A stretch of 64,000 bases of DNA from an uncultured Collinsella sp. (GTDB lineage: Bacteria > Actinomycetota > Coriobacteriia > Coriobacteriales > Coriobacteriaceae). The DNA lies in the NCBI GenBank assembly GCA_900754745.1, contig CAAEEB010000103.1, forward strand, positions 1 through 64,000, read 5' to 3'. Position numbers and translations under genes: made by a program. Below, piece after piece: positions 42,703 to 53,945 of this stretch (positions are counted from its first letter, which is position 1; each line of letters begins with the position of its first letter). A model generated the notes under the pieces. The model did not search any database. It was given only the letters and a program-made list of their open reading frames with translations, and was not told the origin of the DNA.

Positions 42703-45482
42703 CAGAATCCTCCAAACTCACGATCTTCACGTGCCATCTCGGCGTCGACGGATTCCAGCGCGGCAAGGCCTTCTTCATCCAGCAGAACCTCGCGCGGCTT
42801 GGAACCGTCGGGCGGTCCGACGACACCCTTTTCTTCCAGAATGTCCATAATACGCCCGGCGCGCGCATAGCCAACCTTCAGGCGGCGTTGCAGGCCAGAT
42901 GTGGAGCCCAGCTGCGATTCCACCACAATATGAGCGGCTTCCCAGATAAGCGGATCGTCGTCCTGAGGCTCGGCAACGCCGGTTCGCACGATGCCGCCGC
43001 CACCTGCCATGGACATGGAGGCAGGTGCCACAGCCGACAGGATCTCCTCATGGTAGTCGGGCTCGCTTTGCGACTTAACGAACTCGACAATCTCGTTGAT
43101 CTCGTCATCCGAAACAAAGCAGCCCTGGATGCGGCGGGGCTTGCCCCAGTCGACCTTTGAGAACAGCATGTCACCCAAGCCGGTGAGCTTTTCGGCACCC
43201 ATCTGGTCAATGATGACGCGGGAGTCGATGCCCGTTGCGACGTTGAAGGCGATACGGTTGGTAATGTTTGCCTTGATGAGGCCCGTCACCACGTTAGAGC
43301 TCGGACGCTGGGTCGCCACGATAAGGTGGATACCGGCGGCACGGCCCAGCTGGGCGATACGCACAATCGAGGCCTCGACGTCCTTGCCGGCGACCATCAT
43401 CAGGTCCGAAAGCTCGTCGATGATGATGACCAGGTAGGGCATCTTTTGCGGCGGGTTATCGTAATGCTCAAACTCGCCGGCGGCCTGCTTTTCGTTATAG
43501 GTCGAGATCTTGCGCACGTTCAGGCGCTCGAAGACCTTCAGGCGGCGCTCCATTTCGGACACCGCCCACTGCAAGGCGCTCGCGGCCTGCTTGGGCTCGG
43601 TCACTACGGGCACGTAAAGATGCGGCAGGCCGTTATAACCTGCGAGCTCGACGCGCTTGGGGTCGACCATGATCAAGCGAACGTCCTCGGGGAGCGCGCG
43701 CATGAGCAAGGTCGTGATGATGGAGTTGATCATGACCGACTTACCGGAACCCGTGGTACCGGCGATCAGCAGGTGGGGCATCTTGGCGAGGTCAGCGACG
43801 ACCGGCGTGCCCTCTGCGTCGCGGCCGATGGCAAGCTCGAGCGGACCGCCCTTAACATAGGGCAGCACGTCGCCCAAGTTGACGTTCTGACGCTTGCGAT
43901 TGGGAATCTCGATACCCACGAGCGAGGTGCCGGGAATCGGCGCAAAGATACGCACGGACTGAGCAGCAAGCGACAGCGCGATGTCGTCCTCAAGGCTCGA
44001 AATCTTGCTCACGCGCTCGCCCTCGCCGGGCTGCAGCTTAAAGGTCGTCACCGTGGGGCCGGCAATCCAGCCGACAACGCGAGCGCTACGGCCAAACTCA
44101 AGCAGCGTGGACTGCAACGACTCGGCGGTCTGTTCCAGCTCCTTGTCCGAAGACGCGGCAGAAGCGGACTGAGGGTTTGCATGCAGGATTTCGAGCGGCG
44201 GAAGCTTGAGGCCGTCCTCTTCTTCGCCCTCGTTATCCGCGGGGGCATTTTCCGCTCCCCCATCGCTCGAAGTAGACGCCTCGACAGCGCCCGCCACAGC
44301 CGTATCGGCAACCTTGGGATGCTTGAGGAAATCAGGGATTTGAGGGGCGGCCGAGACGGGATTCACGGCAAACGGCGGTTCGGACTCGTCGACCTTGTCC
44401 GGATCGTCCTCCATCGAAAGCTGGCCGGTCACCTGACCGCGCTTGGCATGGCGGCGCGGCAGCAAAGTCGTCTTGGCGGTCTCGATCGGAGCCTCTTCGT
44501 CCTCGTCATCACCCTCGGTAAGCTCAATCTCGCTCTCGGACCAAGACGGATCGGGCTCACTCGTATTGAGTTTGGGAGCCGTCTTACCTTTCTTAGCATG
44601 ACGGCGCGGCAGCAGCGTCGTCTTAGCACGCTCGGCCTCCACGGCGTCGGACACGTCGACAAACGGATCCTCGTCCTCGTCGTCATCGTCCAAAACCGGG
44701 TCGGCATCGTCACCTATGACCGTGGTCACGGCGGCATCGGAGCCCTTTTGACGAAGAATGCTCAGGTGCGGACGGGCAACGCCGGGCACCGACAAGGCTT
44801 CGTCGTCACCCCACGGACTCGCGTTGACGTCGGCACGACGGCGTTCGGCAAAATCGGCCGCACGGTCGCGGGCAGAGCGCAAAACTCCGCCCACCGAAAA
44901 GCCAATGATGACAAAGCCAACGACGGCCAGACCCAACAGGACCACCATCGCGATAGGCTTACCCAGGGCATTCTGCAGCGCACTCGCAATAAACGAACCG
45001 ATGTAGCCACCCGAGGCGGACAGGTTTTGCGGCGTGAACATAAGGTCGCACGAGACGCTCGTACCCGGCACCATCAGCGAAAGAATAGAGACGACGGCGA
45101 TAAAGACCACGGTGCCGCCCGCAACAGAGCGCACGTTGAGCGGCGAGTCCTCGCCTAAAAAGAGCGTGGCGGCAAACAGCAAAATGACGATCGGCAGCAC
45201 GTAGGCGCCCAGACCAAAGCCCAGGTGGTAGAAACCGGCAACCGCAGCCGTAACGGGTGCGGTCGCCGGCGAAATCACGGCAATGAAGGACGCAATCGCC
45301 AAAACGGCAATGACCACGCCGGCGATATCGCGGTTGGCCGAAGGCTCGACCAGGGGCTCGAAATCGTCGAAGTCGGCCTCATGGCCCTTATTGGCACGAA
45401 GATGGGAACCGGCACCCTTAGCAGATGCCGGTTGGTTGTTGGCTTTATTGCCTTTGGCGTTTTGTGCAGATCCGTGCGCCAA
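42702..45482 (-). CDS. ftsK: DNA translocase FtsK/SpoIIIE
   Basis: A 926-aa septal DNA pump that clears the terminus region during division. Four membrane helices lie between residues ~52 and 200. A ~230-residue acidic linker holds two copies of AKTTLLPRRHAK (287-298 and 336-347). The motor has Walker A GTTGSGKS (575-582), Walker B LVIIIDELSDL and VATQRPSSNVV. The C-terminal gamma winged helix (GLQRRLKVGYARAGRIMDIL) reads polar DNA signals. A dif-like site lies at 23310. It starts 1 base after the rnj stop. Confidence 0.97.
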   Translation of the reverse strand: MAHGSAQNAKGNKANNQPASAKGAGSHLRANKGHEADFDDFEPLVEPSANRDIAGVVIAVLAIASFIAVISPATAPVTAAVAGFYHLGFGLGAYVLPIVILLFAATLFLGEDSPLNVRSVAGGTVVFIAVVSILSLMVPGTSVSCDLMFTPQNLSASGGYIGSFIASALQNALGKPIAMVVLLGLAVVGFVIIGFSVGGVLRSARDRAADFAERRRADVNASPWGDDEALSVPGVARPHLSILRQKGSDAAVTTVIGDDADPVLDDDDEDEDPFVDVSDAVEAERAKTTLLPRRHAKKGKTAPKLNTSEPDPSWSESEIELTEGDDEDEEAPIETAKTTLLPRRHAKRGQVTGQLSMEDDPDKVDESEPPFAVNPVSAAPQIPDFLKHPKVADTAVAGAVEASTSSDGGAENAPADNEGEEEDGLKLPPLEILHANPQSASAASSDKELEQTAESLQSTLLEFGRSARVVGWIAGPTVTTFKLQPGEGERVSKISSLEDDIALSLAAQSVRIFAPIPGTSLVGIEIPNRKRQNVNLGDVLPYVKGGPLELAIGRDAEGTPVVADLAKMPHLLIAGTTGSGKSVMINSIITTLLMRALPEDVRLIMVDPKRVELAGYNGLPHLYVPVVTEPKQAASALQWAVSEMERRLKVFERLNVRKISTYNEKQAAGEFEHYDNPPQKMPYLVIIIDELSDLMMVAGKDVEASIVRIAQLGRAAGIHLIVATQRPSSNVVTGLIKANITNRIAFNVATGIDSRVIIDQMGAEKLTGLGDMLFSKVDWGKPRRIQGCFVSDDEINEIVEFVKSQSEPDYHEEILSAVAPASMSMAGGGGIVRTGVAEPQDDDPLIWEAAHIVVESQLGSTSGLQRRLKVGYARAGRIMDILEEKGVVGPPDGSKPREVLLDEEGLAALESVDAEMAREDREFGGF

Positions 45483-45483
45483 A

Positions 45484-47154
45484 CTAAACCTCCATGACGA
45501 CCGGGATGATCATCGGACGAGTGCGGGTACGGCTCCAGATAAAGTTAGAGAGCGAGTCGCGCACGGCCTTGCGGATGGCATCGGAACCGCTGCTCGTAAA
45601 GCTGAACTTGCCCTTCTCGATCGTCTTCATGATGGACGCCGAGGCGTCCTCGGAGAACTGGTCGTCGATGGCAAAGGAGACGCCGCGGCCCGAGAACTCG
45701 ATGGCCTCGATCTTCTTGTGCTTGAGCGAAACGATAGCGACAGCAGTGACCATACCGTCGTTGGCAAGCTTCTGACGATCGCGCAGAACGATGGGGTCGG
45801 TATCGCCGATACGCAGGCCGTCGACGTAGACGACGCCGGACTCGACGGGCGTACCGCGCTTGACGATACCGCCACGCATCTCGAGCGTATCTCCGTTGTC
45901 GAGGATAAAGATATGATCGTCCTTGAGGCCCATCTTGCGTGCAAGTTGAGCATGGGCGCGCAGATGCACGGCCTCGCCGTGGACCGGCATAAAGTACGTA
46001 GGCTTGGCCATAGCCATCAGGAGCTTGAGCTCCTCCTGGCTACCGTGACCCGAGACGTGAACGAGGGCGCGGTTCTTATCCCACACGTCGCAGCCAAGCT
46101 TGGCGAGGCTGTTGACGACCTGCTGAACGGCCTTCTCGTTACCGGGGACCGGCGTTGCCGAGAGGATGACGGTATCGCCCTCGTGGATGGAGAGCGTCTT
46201 GTGTTCGCCGTTGGCCATGCGCGAAAGGGCCGACAGAGGCTCGCCCTGCGAACCGGTGCACATGACGACGATCCTGTCGTCAGGCAGGTTATCAATATCG
46301 AAGGCATCGAGGATATCGGCATCATCGATGTTGAGATAACCGAGCTCGCGCGCCACGCGGGTGTTGGTGAGCATAGAGCGACCGGTCACGACGACCTTGC
46401 GACCGCACTTGCGGGCGGCGTCGCAGATCTGCTGCAGACGATGAATGTGGCTCGAGAACGACGCGACGAACACGCGGCCCGGAGCATTCTTGATGGCATG
46501 CAGCAGATTGGGGCCAACCTCGGCCTCGGACTTGGTAAAACCGGGGACCGTGGCGTTAGTGGAGTCGGACAGCAGCAAGTCGATGCCCTGCTTGGCAAAG
46601 CGGCTGATAGCGGCATAGTCGGGCGTGACGCCGTCGATGGGCGTCTGGTCGAGCTTAAAGTCGCCGGTGTGCATAACGGTGCCCTGGTTGGTGCGGATAA
46701 ACACGCCCAGAGCGCCCGGGATGGAGTGCGTCATCGAGAAGAAGTCGAGCGAGATGCCACCCAAATTGACGTGGCTGCCGCCCTTGACCTCACGGAACTT
46801 GGGTGCACGAATGCGGAACTCGGAGAGCTTACCCTCGATAAAGCCAAGCGTCAGCTTGCTCGAGAAGATGGGCACCTTGTTGTTGAGGTCCTGCAGCAGA
46901 TACGGAAGCGAACCGGTGTGGTCCTCGTGGCCGTGAGTGACGATGATGCCGCGGAGCTTTTCCTCGTTCTCCAGAACGTAGGTGTAATCCGGAAGCACCA
47001 GGTCGATACCGGGCTGCGAGTCGTCGGGGAACATGAGGCCAGCGTCGACAAGCACCATGTCGTCGCCGCACTCGAAGACCGTCATGTTCTTGCCGATGCC
47101 ATCAAGGCCGCCGAGCGGGATGATCTTCAAAGGAGATGATTTTTTAGCTGCCAT
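45484..47154 (-). CDS. rnj: ribonuclease J
   Basis: RNase J is a metallo-beta-lactamase fold nuclease with 5'-exonuclease and endonuclease activity in mRNA decay and rRNA maturation. The zinc motif VTHGHEDHTGSLP is at ~77-89. Other features are GDFKLDQTP, the beta-CASP segment SLPF-like FVASFSSHIHRLQQ, CTGSQGEP and VHVSGHGS. The start at 47154 (MAAKKSSPL) gives 556 aa; earlier in-frame starts run into the terminator region. The ribosome site is weak. It lies 251 bases after pnp. Confidence 0.95.
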   Translation of the reverse strand: MAAKKSSPLKIIPLGGLDGIGKNMTVFECGDDMVLVDAGLMFPDDSQPGIDLVLPDYTYVLENEEKLRGIIVTHGHEDHTGSLPYLLQDLNNKVPIFSSKLTLGFIEGKLSEFRIRAPKFREVKGGSHVNLGGISLDFFSMTHSIPGALGVFIRTNQGTVMHTGDFKLDQTPIDGVTPDYAAISRFAKQGIDLLLSDSTNATVPGFTKSEAEVGPNLLHAIKNAPGRVFVASFSSHIHRLQQICDAARKCGRKVVVTGRSMLTNTRVARELGYLNIDDADILDAFDIDNLPDDRIVVMCTGSQGEPLSALSRMANGEHKTLSIHEGDTVILSATPVPGNEKAVQQVVNSLAKLGCDVWDKNRALVHVSGHGSQEELKLLMAMAKPTYFMPVHGEAVHLRAHAQLARKMGLKDDHIFILDNGDTLEMRGGIVKRGTPVESGVVYVDGLRIGDTDPIVLRDRQKLANDGMVTAVAIVSLKHKKIEAIEFSGRGVSFAIDDQFSEDASASIMKTIEKGKFSFTSSGSDAIRKAVRDSLSNFIWSRTRTRPMIIPVVMEV

Positions 47155-47350
47155 AGGTGAGTGTTGTTTCCTTTCTTCGAAACGGGTCTGGAACAACCGA
47201 CGGGGCGCTTCTGGCAAACCGACCGTCGGGAACGTACAAACATGCATCACTGAGTCGATGCAATAACCACAGTATGATACCCATTTGCACAACAACAGAC
47301 CACCCATGCATCAAAGCCCCATCTGAAGCCGTGTATCCCGCCGGGAATAG

Positions 47351-47382
47351 CAAAAGGGCGACCCCTGTCCGGAGTCGCCCTT
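47351..47382 (-). terminator. Rho-independent terminator after pnp
   Basis: A 9-bp perfect stem (AAGGGCGAC / GTCGCCCTT) is followed on the - strand by TTG after two T in the stem (TTTTG in total). It lies 23 bases after the pnp stop, in the gap before rnj. Confidence 0.8.
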
Positions 47383-47405
47383 GCGGTGCTGCTTATGTAC
47401 GGCTG

Positions 47406-49652
<2,247 letters not shown>

Positions 49653-49754
49653 TGTTCTCCTTTACCCCACAGGCCCCTTGCCTGCGGGCTTCTCATGTGA
49701 CGCGGGCCCCCTGCCCCCGCCACGCTTCAGAGCGTGATTGTTCACGCCCTTACA

Positions 49755-49787
49755 CAAAAAGAGCGCCCCGCTGCGCAGGACGCTCTT
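49755..49787 (-). terminator. terminator between rpsO and pnp
   Basis: The stem AAGAGCG / CGCTCTT with further pairs inside (CC/GG) is followed on the - strand by TTTTTG. It is 17 bases after the rpsO stop, so part of the transcription probably stops before pnp. Confidence 0.85.
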
Positions 49788-49803
49788 AGCATGTACAAAT
49801 CCG

Positions 49804-50082
49804 TTACTGGATGTTGTCGCGGATGCCCAGAGCCTTGATGAGCTCACGGTACTCGACGATGTCGTTCTTCTTGATGTAGGAGAGAAGACGACGACGACGG
49901 CCAACGAGCATGAGCAGGCCACGACGGGTGTGGAAGTCCTTCTGGTGGGACTTCATGTGCTCGGTCAGCTCCTTGATGCGCTCGGACAGGATGGCGACCT
50001 GAACCTTGGGGTTACCGGTATCGACCGGGGAGTTACCGAACTGGGCGGTCAGCTCCGCCTTGCGCTCTTTGGAAACAGTCAT
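49804..50082 (-). CDS. rpsO: 30S ribosomal protein S15
   Basis: S15 binds 16S rRNA helix junctions early in 30S assembly. The 92-aa sequence is typical: SPVDTGNPKVQVAILSERI, HTRRGLLMLVGRRRRLLSYI and an end at YRELIKALGIR. The ATG at 50082 is preceded by AAAGGTG. It has its own terminator before pnp. Confidence 0.98.
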   Translation of the reverse strand: MTVSKERKAELTAQFGNSPVDTGNPKVQVAILSERIKELTEHMKSHQKDFHTRRGLLMLVGRRRRLLSYIKKNDIVEYRELIKALGIRDNIQ

Positions 50083-50220
50083 TGTTTCACCTTTCGTTTC
50101 GCGTCGCCCGTGGGCGACTCTATTCGCCTCGGACTGGGAAGCCGCCGGTGGAGCGAACATCCAAGGTCGAGGTACCAACAGGTCGGTATGTTACCACAAG
50201 CGGAGCGCGCCTGCGCATCA

Positions 50221-50970
50221 TCACCGACCCAACATGAATTCCATCGCACGGAGCCGTTGATCGGTGTGCGTGGCGGCCCAAACATGCGAAAGCCCCAGCA
50301 AAAACGCAGCCGTATGCGGGTCGATTCGCTCGGCGATGAGTGCATCGAACGTCATAGACATGAGGGCGCGCAGCCATGCAACCTCGCCGGTTGAGACCAA
50401 CTCGGCGCCCGGAACGCTCGACGCGCATGAGCCGCACATGAGGCCGCCCGCCTGGGGCGAAAAATACGACAGTATGAGGTCTCCGCACAGCACGCATGCC
50501 GAGAAATCGGGTCGGTAACCAACGTGCGACAGCAGCTTAAAGACAAAGGCCGCCACGAGCAGGTCCATATGTGCCGAGTCGAGCCCGCTGCCGACAAGCG
50601 TGAGCGCCCGCTGCGTGATGGCAAAGGTAAATGGATCCTCGGCATCCTCGAACGAGCACACGCGCGCAACCTCGGCAATCGCGCTGGCGGCACAGGTCGT
50701 CTCGTAGTCAGGAGCAGCACCGAGCGGCGCCTCCATAAGCTCCGCCTGAGAAACCACGTCGAGCGAGCGACCATGCGCCAACAGCATATCAACGGTGCAG
50801 AAGAGCTCGCAGCGGGCCGCAAGGCGACCGCCAGGCTTACGTGCGCCCTTAGCCACGGCACGCACCTGCCGCCCCCGTTCGTCGAGCATCGTCAAGATCA
50901 GGTCGGTTTCCTTGAGCTTCGTCTTATCGAGGACGAGCACCTTTGTGCGATATGTGCGAGAGCCTGCCAT
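50221..50970 (-). CDS. recO: DNA repair protein RecO
   Basis: RecO helps load RecA onto SSB-coated DNA. The N-terminal OB fold (YRTKVLVLDKTKLKETDLIL, VAKGARKPGGRL) and a helical domain with zinc-finger cysteines (ACVLCG and GGLMCGSC) are present. 249 aa is normal. It lies 12 bases after era, a common era-recO pair. Confidence 0.94.
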   Translation of the reverse strand: MAGSRTYRTKVLVLDKTKLKETDLILTMLDERGRQVRAVAKGARKPGGRLAARCELFCTVDMLLAHGRSLDVVSQAELMEAPLGAAPDYETTCAASAIAEVARVCSFEDAEDPFTFAITQRALTLVGSGLDSAHMDLLVAAFVFKLLSHVGYRPDFSACVLCGDLILSYFSPQAGGLMCGSCASSVPGAELVSTGEVAWLRALMSMTFDALIAERIDPHTAAFLLGLSHVWAATHTDQRLRAMEFMLGR

Positions 50971-50982
50971 GAATGCCGAGGC

Positions 50983-52053
50983 TTAATCTTCGGCGTTATA
51001 GCCAAAGCGGCGGATCTGCGCCTCGTCATCGCGCCAGCCGGCCTTGACCTTCACGTCGAGCTCCAAAAAGACCTGAGTGCCAAAGATACGCTCAAGGTCA
51101 CGACGCGCATCGATGCCGATATGCTTGATCATCTCGCCGCCCTTGCCGATGATGATGCCCTTCTGCCCTTCGCGCTCGACGTAAATCGTGGCGTGCACGC
51201 GCAGGACCTTCTTAGTCTGCTCGAGCGCGTCACAGATGACGCCCACGGAGTGAGGGATCTCGTCGCGGGTGCGACGCAGGACCTTCTCGCGCACAAACTC
51301 GGCCACGAGGGTCTCGTCGGACGCATCGGTGCCCATGTCCTCGGGGAACCAACGCGGGCCCTCGGGCAAAAAGCGAGCGACGGTCTCGATAAACGCATCG
51401 ACGTTGAAGTTCTTGACCGACGACGTCACGATCTCGTCGTCGTATTCCATAAGCTCGTGAGCGGTCTTGAGCTGCTCCATGACCTGTGCGGGATCGGCCT
51501 CGTCGGCCTTCGTGAGCACCAGGACCTTTTTGGAACGGGCATTCTTGACGCGCTCGGCGACCCAGGCGTCTCCCCTGCCGATCGGCTTGGTGGCATCAAT
51601 CAAAAACGCGACGACATCGACATCGTTCAGTTCGAACAACGCGCTCTTGTTGAGCTCGGAACCTAAGCCGTCCTTGGGCTTATGAATACCCGGGGTATCG
51701 ACAAAAACCAGCTGGTAACCGGGGCGGTTGACCACGGCGCGCATACGGCGGCGGGTCGTCTGGGCCACCGGAGAGGTGATAGCGACCTTCTTGCCGTAAC
51801 AGGCGTTGAGCAGCGTGGACTTGCCGGCGTTGGGGCGACCGACCAGGGCCACAAAGCCGCTGCGGAAACCGGGTTCCACGTCTCCAAAGCCCGCGAGGCT
51901 CTCATCCTCGTCGCACAGGGCATCGAGTTCCTCGTCGCTCATACCCTCAAACGGGTCGAACTCCTCGACCTCGTCAAACGAATCGGCACCTTCAGCCTCG
52001 TCCAGGACCTCGTCGTCCAAAACTTCATCGGTAGGCTGCATATTGTCGGACAT
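50983..52053 (-). CDS. era: GTPase Era with acidic N-terminal extension
   Basis: Era binds 16S rRNA 3' end and controls 30S maturation. The G1 motif GRPNAGKSTLLN is near residue 72, followed by DTPGIHKP and LTKAD. The KH domain contains GIIIGKGGEMIKHIG. The protein is 356 aa because the first ~60 residues are an Asp/Glu-rich extension (DEVLDDEVLDEAEGADSFDE) not found in usual ~300-aa Era. It is in the phoH-ybeY-dgkA-era-recO cluster. Confidence 0.95.
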   Translation of the reverse strand: MSDNMQPTDEVLDDEVLDEAEGADSFDEVEEFDPFEGMSDEELDALCDEDESLAGFGDVEPGFRSGFVALVGRPNAGKSTLLNACYGKKVAITSPVAQTTRRRMRAVVNRPGYQLVFVDTPGIHKPKDGLGSELNKSALFELNDVDVVAFLIDATKPIGRGDAWVAERVKNARSKKVLVLTKADEADPAQVMEQLKTAHELMEYDDEIVTSSVKNFNVDAFIETVARFLPEGPRWFPEDMGTDASDETLVAEFVREKVLRRTRDEIPHSVGVICDALEQTKKVLRVHATIYVEREGQKGIIIGKGGEMIKHIGIDARRDLERIFGTQVFLELDVKVKAGWRDDEAQIRRFGYNAED

Positions 52054-52065
52054 GGGAATCCCTTT

Positions 52066-52443
52066 CTAAATAAAGTCGAGCGCGTGAGCAAAGACAAGCA
52101 AGCCCACGATCGCGGCGGTAATGGAAAGAACGTATACAGAGGCAGCGGCGATATCCTTCGCGCGCTTGGCCAGCGGATGCAGCTCCTGGGTCGCCAGGTC
52201 CACAATCGCCTCCATGGCGGTATTGCACAGCTCGCCGTGAATCACCAGGCCGCAGCAAATGATGACCGTAGCCCACTCGGCAATATCGAGCCCCACGATG
52301 CAGCCGGCAATGACGGTGCACACGCCCGCCGCGAGCATGACCTTGATATTGCGCTCGGTCTTGACGGCAGTGACGAAGCCCTCCATCGCGTATGAGAACG
52401 ACTTTAAAAAGGACGGATGGTCCTTGTTCGATCCGGGAATCAT
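52066..52443 (-). CDS. dgkA: diacylglycerol/undecaprenol kinase family protein
   Basis: A 125-aa membrane protein of the DgkA family with three helices and the active-site segment GELCNTAMEAIVDLAT, which corresponds to the family ELxNTAIE motif. In Gram-positive bacteria the enzyme phosphorylates undecaprenol more than diacylglycerol. It lies between ybeY and era as in Bacillus and Streptococcus. Confidence 0.94.
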   Translation of the reverse strand: MIPGSNKDHPSFLKSFSYAMEGFVTAVKTERNIKVMLAAGVCTVIAGCIVGLDIAEWATVIICCGLVIHGELCNTAMEAIVDLATQELHPLAKRAKDIAAASVYVLSITAAIVGLLVFAHALDFI

Positions 52444-52452
52444 AGACGGCTC

Positions 52453-52962
52453 CTAGTCGTGGGCATGATTGGTTATGGGGCCGACGTGGACGAGTTTGGG
52501 GTCCTCGCCGCGCTCAAGCGCCAGGTCGCGCAGGATGGCATCCTCGCGTGCCTCCATGACCTCGGCCTCATCGTCCTCGATGTGGTCGTAACCCAGCAGG
52601 TGCAGCATTCCGTGCACGAGCATCAGTCGGCACTCATCGGCGGGGCTGTTGCCAAAGCCGGGGGCCTGGCGGGCAATAACCTGCGGAGCCAAGATGATAT
52701 CGCCGAGCTCGAGCGTCTCGTCGGCGGGAATATCCTCGTCAAAGGCCGAGTCGCATTCAAACGAGAGCACGTCGGTCGTGCGATCGATGCCGCGCCACTC
52801 ACGGTTGAGCTCGTGCATCTCCTCCTCATCGACATACGAAAGGGAAATCTCGACCTCACGCTCAACACCCTCGGCGGCAAGCACAACTCCGCAGATGTGC
52901 TCCACCTCCTGGGCATCGAGCAGCGTATCGAGCTCGGCATCGTTGCTGATCAATACACTCAA
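52453..52962 (-). CDS. ybeY: endoribonuclease YbeY
   Basis: YbeY is a metal-dependent RNase for 16S rRNA maturation and quality control. The zinc motif HGMLHLLGYDH (HX3HX5H) is intact near residue 120, and the middle has STDVLSFE-like TDVLSFECD. The C-terminus extends ~30 residues past the motif. It overlaps the phoH stop by 4 bases. Confidence 0.96.
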   Translation of the reverse strand: MSVLISNDAELDTLLDAQEVEHICGVVLAAEGVEREVEISLSYVDEEEMHELNREWRGIDRTTDVLSFECDSAFDEDIPADETLELGDIILAPQVIARQAPGFGNSPADECRLMLVHGMLHLLGYDHIEDDEAEVMEAREDAILRDLALERGEDPKLVHVGPITNHAHD

Positions 52963-53945
52963 CGGGACTCCTTTCGATCGTGTGCGCGCTGCTCACGCGC
53001 ATCGTCGTATGCATCATAGGCCTCAACAATACGGCCCACCAGGGCATGGCGCACCACATCGGCGCGCTCGAGGTGCGAAAATGCGACATCGTCAACACGG
53101 CCCAAAATCTGCTCAACGTCGGCAAGACCGCCGCGACGACCAACCAGGTCACGCTGGCTCAGGTCGCCGGTAATCACGAACTTGGAATTAAAACCCAGAC
53201 GCGTCAGGAACATCTTCATCTGCTCGGGCGTCGTGTTTTGTGCCTCATCGAGCACTACAAAGGCATCACTCAGCGTTCGGCCGCGCATGTAGGCGAGCGG
53301 GGCGATCTCGATCACGCCACGCTCCATAAGCTCATCGGTGCGTTCGCGATCCATCATGTCAAAGAGGGCATCATAGAGCGGGCGCATATACGGGTCGATC
53401 TTTTCCTCAAGGGTGCCGGGCAAAAAGCCCAGGTTCTCCCCCGCCTCGACAACCGGGCGCGTCAGGATCAGGCGGCCTACCTCATGGCGCTTGAGCGCGG
53501 CGACAGCGAGCGCCATGGCCAGATAGGTTTTACCGGTACCGGCGGGACCGAGGCCAAACGTGATGGTATGCGAGCGAATGGCATCCACGTAGCGCTTTTG
53601 GCCGAGCGTCTTGGGGCGGATGACGCGACCGCGATACGACAGCAGCACGTCATCGCGCAGCGACGAGGCATTATGCTCGCCGTCGCGCAGAACGGCCAGA
53701 CAACGCGAGACGTCTTCGGCAGAAAGCGTGCGCCCGGCAGCAGCCTCACGAAAGGCATGCTCGAAAAAACGCGCGACCAGCTCAACCTCGTCCGGATCGC
53801 CGCTCACGGCAACGCTGTCACCGCGGGCAACCACATGGGCGCGCACCAAGTTCTCGAGTGCACGAAGGGCGCCATCGCCGGCGCCCAAAACGCGCGAGGG
53901 GTCGATACCCTCGGGAACGGTAAGTCTAATCTTCGAGGCTTCCAT
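52959..53945 (-). CDS. phoH: PhoH family ATPase
   Basis: A 328-aa PhoH-like protein with Walker A GPAGTGKTYLAMALAV and Walker B VVLDEAQNTTPEQ. The motor half follows an N-terminal ~110-residue domain. PhoH proteins are RNA-helicase-like ATPases; the ybeY link suggests rRNA or RNA handling. The ATG at 53945 follows GGGAGG. Its first 20 bases overlap the end of mtaB. Confidence 0.94.
   Translation of the reverse strand: MEASKIRLTVPEGIDPSRVLGAGDGALRALENLVRAHVVARGDSVAVSGDPDEVELVARFFEHAFREAAAGRTLSAEDVSRCLAVLRDGEHNASSLRDDVLLSYRGRVIRPKTLGQKRYVDAIRSHTITFGLGPAGTGKTYLAMALAVAALKRHEVGRLILTRPVVEAGENLGFLPGTLEEKIDPYMRPLYDALFDMMDRERTDELMERGVIEIAPLAYMRGRTLSDAFVVLDEAQNTTPEQMKMFLTRLGFNSKFVITGDLSQRDLVGRRGGLADVEQILGRVDDVAFSHLERADVVRHALVGRIVEAYDAYDDAREQRAHDRKESR

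Noticed and set aside
43326-45158. 610-aa open frame on the + strand opposite ftsK
   Set aside because: ftsK has all the expected domains in the other strand; the + frame reads as His/Arg/Gly-rich sequence with no family.
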